13,317 nucleotides of DNA. Origin: Bacteroidia bacterium. Lineage in GTDB: Bacteria > Bacteroidota > Bacteroidia > NS11-12g > UBA955. Within the stretch, counting starts at the first letter, position 1. Each line of letters starts with the position of its first letter. Made by a program: the position numbers and the translations under genes. Shown one piece after another: positions 1-6,949 of the stretch. The stretch lies in the NCBI GenBank assembly GCA_023258655.1, contig JALQWO010000032.1, positions 1-13,317 of the forward strand, written 5' to 3'. Below the pieces are notes generated by a model. It worked only from the letters and a program-made list of their open reading frames with translations. It did not search any database and had not been told where the DNA came from.

Positions 1-1277
1 TTGATCTTAATTTCTGTCAACCGGATAATATCGTCCTGGGCAATTTCCCTGCGGAACAAGTTTTTATAGGGGTCCAATCCTTTGTCGATGGCCGTCAACA
101 CCGCATCCCAAGTCTCACACTCCTCAATGTCGCGGTAGATTCTCTTTTCAATGAATATTTTCTCGAGCGATGAAAAATGCCACTTGTTTTCCAACTCACC
201 CAACTCAATTTCCAACTCCTGGCGGAGCAAATCAAGGGTGTTCTGGGTGCAAGCACGCAAAATATCATTCACGCCCATGAACTTGGGTCGGTCTTCGTGA
301 ATCACACAAGCCAAAGGCGAAATACTCACCTCACAATCGGTGAAGGCATACAAGGCATTGATGGCCAGATCCGGACTGATTCCCGGCGCCAATTGCACTT
401 CAATTTCCACGTCTTTGGCGGTATTGTCGATGACCTTTTTTACTTTGATTTTGCCATTGTCGCTCGCTTTGATGATGCTCTCAATCAGCGATCCGGTGGT
501 GGTTCCAAAGGGAATTTCTTTGATGAGCAGCGTAGATTTGTCTTTCTCCTCGATTTTTGAACGAACCCGTATCCGCGACCCCTTTCTACCCTCATTGTAC
601 ATCGAAAAATCCGCGTACCCACCGGTTGGGAAATCGGGCAGCAAATTGATTTTCCTGCCACGCAACACATCGATACTGGCTTCACACAACTCCAAGAAAT
701 TGTGGGGCATGATCTTGGTACTCAATCCCACGGCAATCCCCTCAACCCCTTGGGCCAAGAGCAGCGGAAACTTCATCGGCAAGGTCACGGGTTCGCGCTT
801 TCTACCATCGTAGCTCAACTGCCAATTGGTGGTTTTCTCATTAAACGCCACTTCTTTGGCAAAGGCACTCAGCCGGGCTTCAATGTATCGGGGTGCCGCC
901 GCACTGTCTCCCGTTCTGATGTCGCCCCAGTTTCCTTGGGTGTCGATTAGCAATTCTTTCTGACCCAAATTCACCAGTGCATCACCAATCGCCGCATCTC
1001 CGTGGGGGTGATAGGCCATGGTTGACCCGATGATGTTGGCCACCTTGTTGTAGCGACCGTCATCCATTTCATACATGGCATGCAGGATGCGTCGCTGTAC
1101 CGGCTTCAATCCGTCTTCCAGAGCCGGAATGGCCCGCTCCAAAATCACATAACTGGCGTACTCAACAAACCAGTCTTTGTACATCCCACCCACGGCGCGA
1201 ACCTCACCGAGGTGAGCACCCGAGGGAGATTGTCCTGATTCTTCTTGGGTTGATTCCAGTTCTTCTTCGTGATCCAT
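1..1277 (-). CDS. parC: DNA topoisomerase IV subunit A (ParC-type), N-terminal half, cut by window edge
   Basis: Type IIA topoisomerase breakage-reunion subunit; with ParE it decatenates and relaxes DNA by passing one duplex through a transient double-strand break. 425 codons are visible from the ATG at 1277, about half the usual 850-950 aa of Bacteroidota homologues. Seen: MYKDWFVEYASYVILERA at 32-49, the winged-helix segment around HPHGD (90-94), and the catalytic Tyr131 in AAAPRYIEARLS, the residue that links to the DNA 5' phosphate. GNWGD (116-120) and LLLAQGVEGIAVGLSTK follow. The residue matching E. coli GyrA Ser83 is Ala95, while Asp87 is kept (Asp99); I believe Ala is usual in this branch. 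ParC rather than GyrA is inferred from overall resemblance to Bacteroidota ParC and the acidic N-terminal extension. It is transcribed divergently from the sigma-54 activator. Confidence 0.92.
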   Translation of the reverse strand, partial: MDHEEELESTQEESGQSPSGAHLGEVRAVGGMYKDWFVEYASYVILERAIPALEDGLKPVQRRILHAMYEMDDGRYNKVANIIGSTMAYHPHGDAAIGDALVNLGQKELLIDTQGNWGDIRTGDSAAAPRYIEARLSAFAKEVAFNEKTTNWQLSYDGRKREPVTLPMKFPLLLAQGVEGIAVGLSTKIMPHNFLELCEASIDVLRGRKINLLPDFPTGGYADFSMYNEGRKGSRIRVRSKIEEKDKSTLLIKEIPFGTTTGSLIESIIKASDNGKIKVKKVIDNTAKDVEIEVQLAPGISPDLAINALYAFTDCEVSISPLACVIHEDRPKFMGVNDILRACTQNTLDLLRQELEIELGELENKWHFSSLEKIFIEKRIYRDIEECETWDAVLTAIDKGLDPYKNLFRREIAQDDIIRLTEIKI

Positions 1278-1287
1278 GTTGCAATTT

Positions 1288-1320
1288 CAAAACAAGCCAT
1301 TTATTGGCAATAAAACCAAA
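1288..1320 (-). promoter_or_regulatory. Possible Bacteroidota-type promoter for parC
   Basis: On the minus strand TTTG (1320-1317) is followed after 21 nt by TTGTTTTG (1295-1288), one mismatch from the phylum -7 element TAnnTTTG, about 10 nt before the parC ATG. Spacing fits the known 17-23 nt range. Pattern match only. Confidence 0.35.
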
Positions 1321-1387
1321 CAGGTTATTCACATTCAATGCGTTCGTGGTGCCCCCGCCCAAACCCTCCGTAGCGCACCAATCGCTA

Positions 1388-1400
1388 TGACAAACTGTCA
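1388..1400. promoter_or_regulatory. Inverted repeat TGACA-N3-TGTCA, candidate operator
   Basis: Perfect 5-bp arms (TGACA 1388-1392, TGTCA 1396-1400) around AAC, lying 9 nt upstream of the -7 element of the sigma-54 activator gene, where the -33 element would be. No TTTG is present at the expected distance. A regulator bound here could repress or replace the missing -33 contact. The binding protein is unknown. Confidence 0.45.
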
Positions 1401-1409
1401 GTTTTGTTG

Positions 1410-1417
1410 TATCTTTG
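1410..1417 (+). promoter_or_regulatory. -7 promoter element TATCTTTG of the activator-lptE-secG operon
   Basis: Exact match to the Bacteroidota primary-sigma -7 consensus TAnnTTTG. It sits 16 nt before the ATG at 1434, implying a very short 5' leader and supporting that start over an in-frame ATG at 1404, which lies upstream of the element. Confidence 0.6.
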
Positions 1418-1433
1418 TAAAAGTAGCGCAACC

Positions 1434-2723
1434 ATGGATACACACCTCATCAAACAGCGGTTCGGAATCATCGGACATTCGCCCTTGTTGACCACGGCAT
1501 TGGAAACAGCCGTAAAGGTGGCACCCACAGACATGAACGTTTTGATCTTGGGAGAAAGCGGCGTAGGAAAAGAGAGCTTTAGTAAAATCATTCATCACAT
1601 GAGCGCCCGCAAACACGCCCCTTTCATCGCAGTGAACTGCGGCGCCATACCCGAAGGCACCATCGATTCGGAATTGTTCGGACATGAAAAAGGAGCCTTT
1701 ACCGGCGCCACCGACAAACGAAAAGGATATTTCGAAACGGTCAGCGGTGGCACCATCTTCCTCGATGAGGTGGGTGAATTGCCATTGAGTACCCAGGCCC
1801 GACTGCTGCGCATTTTGGAAAACGGCGAATTCATCAAAGTCGGCAGCTCCGCCGTGCAAAAAACGGATGTACGCGTAGTGGCCGCTACCAACCGCGACCT
1901 CCTAGAACGCGCCCGGATGGGAAAATTCCGGGAAGACCTGTACTATCGATTGGCCACCGTACCCATCCGCGTGCCTAAACTCAGTGAACGTCGAGAGGAC
2001 ATCTACCTGTTGTTCCGCAAATTTGCCTCAGACTTCGCCGAAACCCACCACAGCCAACTGCTAGAACTCTCAGAAGACGCCCAGCAGCTGCTAATCAATT
2101 ATCCATGGCCGGGAAACGTGCGACAGCTGAAGAACGTCACCGAACAAATCTGCGTTTTGGAAAACGGCCCCATCATCCACGCACAAACACTCTCGAAATA
2201 CATCCCCCACGTAGAACCCCCTCTGCCCATGCTCTTGGGAAAAATGGAGGGCACCGAAGGGATGAGCGAACGCGATATTTTTTACAAAGTGCTGATCGAC
2301 ATGAAACGCGACGTGAACGACCTGAAAAAAGTGGTTTTTGGACTGCTCGAAGGCAATCTCGATGCGCGCAATGCCGCAGCCAATATGCAATCTGCCGTGG
2401 TTCCGGTGCCTGTCAACAACACCCCCGTGCCCAGCAGCAACCTCTCCAGCTACAACGATTCAAACAACCACAATACGCTCTCCAGCAACCCCATCGCCAA
2501 TCAACCCATCATCCTACAATCACACGACGATGATGAAGATGATTTCCAAGAAGCCATTTCCTACCCATCTGTGGGGGAAACGCTGAGTTTGGAAGCCCAA
2601 GAAATCGAAATGATCAAAAAAGCCTTGGCCAAGAATTTAGGAAAACGGAAGAAAGCCGCCGATGAATTGGGTATATCGGAACGAACTTTGTATCGCAAAA
2701 TCAAACAATACGAACTTGAGTAA
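1434..2723 (+). CDS. Sigma-54-dependent AAA+ transcriptional activator without sensor domain
   Basis: RpoN-dependent enhancer-binding protein that uses ATP hydrolysis to remodel the sigma-54 closed complex. From the ATG at 1434 it is 429 aa. Seen: Walker A GESGVGKE (40-47), the sigma-54 contact loop GAFTGA intact (87-92), Walker B GGTIFLDE (105-112), ATNRD (151-155), REDLYYRL with the putative arginine finger (166-173), and WPGNVRQL sensor II (225-232). A low-complexity Asn/Ser/Pro linker with an acidic DDDEDD run (about 320-372) leads to a Fis-type helix-turn-helix (about 386-427, ELGISERTLYRKI). There is no receiver, PAS or GAF domain: AAA+ begins about 10 residues in. First gene of the operon; its stop lies directly before lptE. 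The in-frame ATG at 1404 is rejected because it precedes the promoter element. Target promoters are unknown. Confidence 0.93.
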   Translation: MDTHLIKQRFGIIGHSPLLTTALETAVKVAPTDMNVLILGESGVGKESFSKIIHHMSARKHAPFIAVNCGAIPEGTIDSELFGHEKGAFTGATDKRKGYFETVSGGTIFLDEVGELPLSTQARLLRILENGEFIKVGSSAVQKTDVRVVAATNRDLLERARMGKFREDLYYRLATVPIRVPKLSERREDIYLLFRKFASDFAETHHSQLLELSEDAQQLLINYPWPGNVRQLKNVTEQICVLENGPIIHAQTLSKYIPHVEPPLPMLLGKMEGTEGMSERDIFYKVLIDMKRDVNDLKKVVFGLLEGNLDARNAAANMQSAVVPVPVNNTPVPSSNLSSYNDSNNHNTLSSNPIANQPIILQSHDDDEDDFQEAISYPSVGETLSLEAQEIEMIKKALAKNLGKRKKAADELGISERTLYRKIKQYELE

Positions 2724-3335
2724 GTGGCCAGACACACCCCACACATGAAACCTTGCACCAACCATAGCGCCCAGAACACCCACACCCGGAAAGCACAAAC
2801 CCGGGCAGCGGGTGGGAGTCGCAAATTCCTGGGGGCATGTCTGCTGTTACCCCTGCTTCTGCTGATGAGCGGATGTACGCCGTTTTGGAAATTTTACGAT
2901 TTCAAAGGAGCCGCAATCCCTGCCGATATTCAGACTTTTTCAGTAGACTTTTTTAGCAATGAAGCGGCCATCGTCAACCCCCAATTGAGCATGAGTTTCA
3001 CCGAAAAATTGAAAACCAAATTCCAAAGTGAAACCCGTTTGTCGCTCACCAATGCCAACGGCGACTACAAATTTGGAGGGTCTATTGTGGAGTATTCCGT
3101 GACGCCAGCGGCCTTGAATGCCAACGTTGGAACAGCCCAGAACCAATTCAATATCAAAGTACGGGTGGAGTTCGTGTGTGAAAAATATCCGGAAAAGAGC
3201 TTTGCCCGCGACTACGCCTTTTTCAAGATTTTCGATGCCAGCGCTACGTTTGAAAGTGTAGAGGAATCGCTTTCCACCGAAATACAAAATCAAATCGTTC
3301 AACAAATTTTTGCCGCAGTGGCCCTCGACTGGTGA
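2724..3335 (+). CDS. lptE: LptE-like LPS-assembly lipoprotein
   Basis: Probable outer-membrane lipoprotein that plugs the LptD barrel and helps deliver lipopolysaccharide to the cell surface. The start is either GTG 2724, immediately after the activator stop (203 aa), or ATG 2745 (196 aa). Seen: a polar, Arg/Lys-containing N-region, a hydrophobic stretch LLLPLLLLM, then lipobox LMSGC, giving lipid-Cys 51 from GTG or 44 from ATG; the N-region is unusually long. The mature protein has the alternating beta-strand pattern of LptE (FSVDFFSNEAA, LSMSFTEKLKTKFQSETRLSL, then GDYKFGGSIVEYSVTP) and a C-terminal amphipathic helix. The call rests on this pattern plus position between the sigma-54 activator and secG, a known Bacteroidota order. 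Its TGA overlaps the next gene's GTG. Confidence 0.8.
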   Translation: MARHTPHMKPCTNHSAQNTHTRKAQTRAAGGSRKFLGACLLLPLLLLMSGCTPFWKFYDFKGAAIPADIQTFSVDFFSNEAAIVNPQLSMSFTEKLKTKFQSETRLSLTNANGDYKFGGSIVEYSVTPAALNANVGTAQNQFNIKVRVEFVCEKYPEKSFARDYAFFKIFDASATFESVEESLSTEIQNQIVQQIFAAVALDW

Positions 3336-4522
3336 ATCCGGAAAAACTTCGACATATCGTAAACAACCCGTCTGATATCGACGCTACAACAGCGGTTGAA
3401 TTGGAACAACTGTCGGAGAGATTCCCTTGGTTCAGCACTCCATTTGTGTTGCTGGCGCTGTACAGAAAAGCGCAGAACGATTATCGCACCGATAGCAGCA
3501 TCAAACATGCGGCGATGCGCAGCAGTCGCCGCGATTGGCTTTATCACGCCTTGCATCCCCGCAAACCGGTGAATGTACCGCCGCCCGCTGCAGAAACGCC
3601 ATTGCCCACCACCATCCCCACTGTTCATACAGAGGCCGAACCAAGTCCCCTGTCGGAGTTCTTGACAGTATCTGCTGATACAGCGATTGAGTCCGCGACT
3701 GCGATAGTGGTTGAGGACTTAAAAGAAACAGCGGTTGAAACGAAGGACATGACGGCGATAGAAACTATCGTTGAGGAAACAGCCTGGACACCGGAAATCA
3801 CGGACATTTCCACCCACAAACCATCGTTCGAACCCTACGTTGAACCAGCAAACGATACCCAGCCCGAGATCCTTTATGACTTGGCCTCCGCCATGGGAAC
3901 CACATTGCAGTTTGAACCGGTGGTTGATGGTCCGTGGTTAACAGAAAAACCGCTGCCCAAAGTCTATGACTTGGAAGAGTTTTTAAAATCGGGCCTGATC
4001 AACACCGACGATAGTCATGCGGTTGCATCAAACGATCACCGCACCCATCGCTCAGAGCCGAGGTTGGGTTCAATGGAGACCAACACGTTCTCCCTGGAGA
4101 CGAGAACTTTCTCCCCTGAGACGGGCATTTCAACGACGGAATCCGACCCGAGGGCGAGAGACACCTTTGCAACACCGGCAGCGCCCAAGAGCTTTTTCGA
4201 TTGGTTATCGAGCGATGCAGACAGTCCAGGGAACCCCGATGAACAAAAGGTCAATACCGAGGCTTTAATCAACAAGTTCATCGAAGAACGTCCCCGAATC
4301 AGCCAGCCGAAGCGTGAATTTTACAGCCCGGAGCGGGCGATGAAGCGCAGTGAACAATTTTCTACCAGCATCGTAACAGAAACCCTGGCAAACATTTTTA
4401 GGCAACAAGGTCATTTTGAAAAAGCCATTCTTTCTTACGAAAAGCTGCAGTTGAAATTCCCGGAAAAAAGTAGTTACTTTGCAGACCTTATCGAACAAAT
4501 TAAAAAAGAACAAAACCAATGA
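3332..4522 (+). CDS. Conserved Bacteroidota protein of the secG locus with TPR-like C-terminus
   Basis: 396 aa from a GTG at 3332 that overlaps the lptE stop (GTGA), implying translational coupling. No enzymatic motif is recognised. Three parts: a compact N-terminal domain (1-75, containing ELEQLSERFPWFSTPFVLLAL and ending DWLYHAL), as in other Bacteroidota proteins at this position; a Thr/Glu/Pro-rich, probably disordered middle (about 80-285) with near-repeats MET-N-TFS / LET-R-TFS / PETGIS at 249-266; and a C-terminal part with SFFDWL (287-292), LINKFIEERPRIS (312-324) and a tetratricopeptide-like helix pair (TETLANIFRQQGHFEKAILSYEKL, 349-372). No signal peptide or membrane helix, so presumably cytoplasmic. 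A scaffold or adaptor role is only an inference from the TPR and disorder. Its TGA overlaps the secG ATG. Confidence 0.85.
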   Translation: MNPEKLRHIVNNPSDIDATTAVELEQLSERFPWFSTPFVLLALYRKAQNDYRTDSSIKHAAMRSSRRDWLYHALHPRKPVNVPPPAAETPLPTTIPTVHTEAEPSPLSEFLTVSADTAIESATAIVVEDLKETAVETKDMTAIETIVEETAWTPEITDISTHKPSFEPYVEPANDTQPEILYDLASAMGTTLQFEPVVDGPWLTEKPLPKVYDLEEFLKSGLINTDDSHAVASNDHRTHRSEPRLGSMETNTFSLETRTFSPETGISTTESDPRARDTFATPAAPKSFFDWLSSDADSPGNPDEQKVNTEALINKFIEERPRISQPKREFYSPERAMKRSEQFSTSIVTETLANIFRQQGHFEKAILSYEKLQLKFPEKSSYFADLIEQIKKEQNQ

Positions 4523-4815
4523 ATTGGATATTAATCATCGGAATTATTGCAGCCACATTGTTGATGTTGGTTATTTTGGTACAAAACCCAAAAGGAGGCG
4601 GATTGGCTTCAAACTTCTCACAAGGTAACCAAATCTTTGGTGTTGAGAAGACCACCAACGTGGTTGAAAAAATCACTTGGGGCGGTGCATTGTTGTTGGT
4701 AGTCATTTCATTGATTGCCGCATCATACAACAGCGAAAAAACCAAAGCACCTTCGCGTGCTAAAGCAAATACTGAGCAAGGAGAGGCATTGCCAGACGTG
4801 AAAGCGGGCAAGTAA
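4519..4815 (+). CDS. secG: Preprotein translocase subunit SecG
   Basis: Small inner-membrane subunit of the SecYEG channel that assists SecA-driven export. 98 aa with two membrane helices: residues 3-22 (ILIIGIIAATLLMLVILVQ) and about 54-71 (GGALLLVVISLIAA). Between them lies the family signature QNPKGGGLAS (22-31) and an NQIFGVEKTTNVVEK segment. The charged tail (EKTKAPSRAKANTEQ) is typical of Bacteroidota SecG. The ATGA overlap with the upstream stop suggests coupled translation. It is the last gene of the operon, followed by a strong terminator about 30 nt after the stop. groES/groEL, which I recall following secG in some relatives, are not here. Confidence 0.95.
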   Translation: MNWILIIGIIAATLLMLVILVQNPKGGGLASNFSQGNQIFGVEKTTNVVEKITWGGALLLVVISLIAASYNSEKTKAPSRAKANTEQGEALPDVKAGK

Positions 4816-4844
4816 TTGTTTGTTATTCCAATTTTGTGTTGATG

Positions 4845-4877
4845 ATACGCCCCGGCTTCGCCGGGGCGTATTTTTTT
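4845..4877 (+). terminator. Intrinsic terminator after secG
   Basis: An 11-bp GC-rich perfect stem (4845-4855 with 4861-4871), loop CTTCG and a T run to 4877. It ends the plus-strand operon. It also overlaps the stop of the convergent flavin reductase gene, but the opposite side has no comparable T tract, so termination there would be weaker. Confidence 0.92.
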
Positions 4878-5535
4878 AATCCCGTTGGGGCAAAATCGTA
4901 CTGGGCGCTTTGTCGGGCTTGGCATAACTCAACCGATCCAACCACTGACTCGCCACATACCCGTCTAAGCCGATGCTTCCCACAGAACCGGCCGACACCA
5001 AATCCACCGATCCATCGTCAAACAGCAACTCATGCGGCAATTCTATATAATCTATGCTGCCTACCACCACCAAGGTATCATTGCATGATATCCGATGGTG
5101 CTCTCGCAAAGTCAAGCCCATTTTGATGGCGCTTTCCCCCACAAACGGCGCAAACACACCTTCACGGTAAACAGGCGTTAATCCAACAGCGTCAAACTCA
5201 CTCTGATCCTTGCTATACCGGGCCGAAGTCTGATGGGCCTTGGGGTAAAAATCCGTCCCCACCGCGTTGAGCGTGTAGCTCCCGGTGGCCAAAATATTCT
5301 GCCAAGTGTGACGGTCTACACTATCCGGACGCACAACCATCCCCAAATAAGGCGGATTGGCACCCACGTGAAAAATACTGTTAAAAATGGCCAGGTTCTC
5401 TTGTCCCTCCGCATCCCGCGTCCCCACCAACTGCAGGGCTTTGATACCAGGAATGGAATTGATCAATTGCGTGCGAAATCGCTTGTCGAGTTGGGCAAAA
5501 TCGTCGCCCCGAAAAATTTCAATGGTATGGCTCAT
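4876..5535 (-). CDS. Flavin reductase-like (FMN-binding split barrel) protein
   Basis: 219 aa, probably cytoplasmic, of the flavin reductase-like split-barrel family that binds FMN and reduces flavin with NAD(P)H or uses it as cofactor. Seen: NLAIFNSIFHVGANPPYLG (47-65), matching the core strand and turn where these proteins contact FMN, then VVRPDSVDRHTWQNI and TGSYTLNAV, a pattern typical of Bacteroidota members. The Ser/Ala-rich loop AHQTSARYSKDQSEFDAVGL follows. No signal peptide. The start at 5535 is the first ATG and gives the expected N-terminus. It lies 88 nt downstream of the broken SDR gene on the same strand, probably co-transcribed. Its stop codon overlaps the T run of the secG terminator. 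The natural substrate cannot be told from sequence. Confidence 0.85.
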   Translation of the reverse strand: MSHTIEIFRGDDFAQLDKRFRTQLINSIPGIKALQLVGTRDAEGQENLAIFNSIFHVGANPPYLGMVVRPDSVDRHTWQNILATGSYTLNAVGTDFYPKAHQTSARYSKDQSEFDAVGLTPVYREGVFAPFVGESAIKMGLTLREHHRISCNDTLVVVGSIDYIELPHELLFDDGSVDLVSAGSVGSIGLDGYVASQWLDRLSYAKPDKAPSTILPQRD

Positions 5536-5623
5536 GGTAATTCAATGAAGCTCAGCAACCCGTCCGTCGGGCGATTATCCTCTAGGGAATTGCCACTCAA
5601 ACAGGCGCTGAATCGATGCATGT

Positions 5624-6303
5624 TTATCTCAGGCTACCCATTCCCCCATCGATGGCCAAAATCTGTCCGGTCATCCAGTCGCTGCTTTCACCCAGTAAAA
5701 ACGCAACGGCCGATGCGATGTCTTGGGGTTCACCCACGCGCTGAAGGGGATGACGTTTGCCACTGGCTTCCATTTTCTCTGGGGTCGACAGCAAACGGGC
5801 CGCCAAATCGGTATTCACCAAACTGGGGGCGATGGCATTCACACGAATCTGTGGGGCCCACTCGGCAGCCAAACTGCGTGTAAGTCCTTCGATGGCGCCT
5901 TTGGCCATAGCGATGCTGGCATGAAAGCTCATTCCCGATTGGACAGCCACCGTACTAAAGAGCACCACCGATGCTTTACCGGCGGTTTTCATGGCTGGCA
6001 GACAGGCTTGCAGGGCTTTGACCGCACCCATCGCATTGATTTCAAAATCGGCGCGAAATTCATCGGGCTTCAATCCACGAAAGGGCTTGAGGTTGATGCT
6101 TCCCGGTGCGTACACCACCCCATGAATGGTATCGGGCAAGCCCGCGATGGACTCGTCGGACAAAGCATCCCAACCGATGGATTGCACACCCTGGGCACTT
6201 CCCCACTGCGCGATACTACCCAGATTGAATGTCCTTCGTTCATCAACCGATCCACCACGGCGGCGCCAATGCCGCGACTCCCACCGAAAACAACGTAATT
6301 CAT
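5624..6303 (-). pseudogene. Short-chain dehydrogenase/reductase (SDR), frameshifted
   Basis: Rossmann-fold NAD(P)-dependent oxidoreductase of about 226 aa, interrupted by one frameshift. The N-terminus (ATG 6303) reads MNYVVFGGSRGIGAAVVDRL with the cofactor motif GGSRGIG, then VVSRSGE. The rest is in another frame from about GVQSIGWDALSD through INAMGAVKALQA, RVNAIAPSLVNTDLAARL and a C-terminal TGQILAIDGGMGSLR. Adding one G to the G run at 6201-6204 (CCCC on plus) restores a single reading frame with normal family spacing, so either a real 1-nt deletion or a sequencing error. At the SDR active site the Lys is kept in AMAKGAIEG, but aligned catalytic Ser is Thr and Tyr is Ile. If intact it may be an atypical reductase or redox-sensing SDR. 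Divergent from the 6382 gene. Confidence 0.85.
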
Positions 6304-6348
6304 ACAGTGAGAAACAAAGGAAATCGGGATAGGTTTTGGGGATGGCAC

Positions 6349-6375
6349 TTTGATCTTGACTTATTCCTATCTTCG
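6349..6375 (+). promoter_or_regulatory. Possible promoter for the exported-protein block
   Basis: TTTG at 6349-6352 and TATCTTCG at 6368-6375, one mismatch from TAnnTTTG, 6 nt before the ATG at 6382. The spacer (15 nt) is shorter than the usual range and the leader would be nearly absent. Weak match within the 78-nt divergent gap. Confidence 0.3.
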
Positions 6376-6381
6376 TAATGA

Positions 6382-6873
6382 ATGGACAAGTCATTAATAA
6401 TCAGTTGCTTTCTTATCGCTATTGCTTCGGGTATCGCAGAAGGGAGAGCCAATGCCTTTCCAAACAACGAATCTCCATCAACTCATTCAAGCACAACAAT
6501 TTCGGTGGAACAGGCACCCTCAGCCAAAGATAGCAACGAGACGTTTGAGGAATTTCTGTACCAATTTAACAAGGACTACAATTTTCAAAAAAGCCGAGTG
6601 GTATTTCCTTTGAGAATTACAACGCTCATCGATTTTGAAACCAACAAATCTGACACATTTTTTATACAATCTGCCGAGTATCAAAAGCACGAATTAACTT
6701 CCCCAAAAAGCAACATCTTCGATGGAAAAGTCATATTACGATCGGAAACCATTTCATCTGATCAACACCTGTTAATAATGCTTGTAGAAGACACAGGGAT
6801 TAGATTTGAGTATCATTTCCACAGGATAGGGAACCTTTGGTTTTTGAGTGAAATAAAAAACACTTCAACTTGA
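6382..6873 (+). CDS. Exported DUF4348-like protein
   Basis: 163 aa. N-terminal signal peptide (KSLIISCFLIAIASGIAEGRA, likely cut near residue 24), a Ser/Thr/Pro-rich linker (28-50), then a globular domain. The segment FEEFLYQFNKDYNFQKSRVVFPL (about 55-77) and the closing FEYHFHRIGNLWFLSEIK resemble Bacteroidota DUF4348 proteins, small exported domains of unknown function with an NTF2-like look; family assignment is from memory of the pattern. No lipobox Cys at a suitable place, so periplasmic or secreted rather than lipidated. It opens an AT-rich run of small envelope proteins and is divergent from the SDR. No partner or substrate can be deduced. Confidence 0.75.
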   Translation: MDKSLIISCFLIAIASGIAEGRANAFPNNESPSTHSSTTISVEQAPSAKDSNETFEEFLYQFNKDYNFQKSRVVFPLRITTLIDFETNKSDTFFIQSAEYQKHELTSPKSNIFDGKVILRSETISSDQHLLIMLVEDTGIRFEYHFHRIGNLWFLSEIKNTST

Positions 6874-6949
6874 AGAATTCATCCAATGAACACTCTAAAT
6901 TCCATCAATTAAATGACAAAAGAGCAATTAAATAAATCCACTTACTTCA

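Noticed and set aside
1404..1433. Upstream ATG for the sigma-54 activator
   Set aside because: Lies before the -7 promoter element, so would not be in the transcript; family similarity begins after 1434.
4500..4925. 141-codon minus-strand open frame across secG
   Set aside because: Antisense to secG and through the terminator hairpin; no recognisable features.
5233..5883. 216-codon plus-strand open frame
   Set aside because: Runs antisense across the flavin reductase and SDR genes, both supported by strong motifs; no family features of its own.
5624..6394. A 256-aa reading of the SDR starting at 6394
   Set aside because: Its first 60 or so residues do not match any SDR; the true N-terminus (GGSRGIG) is in another frame, showing a frameshift instead.
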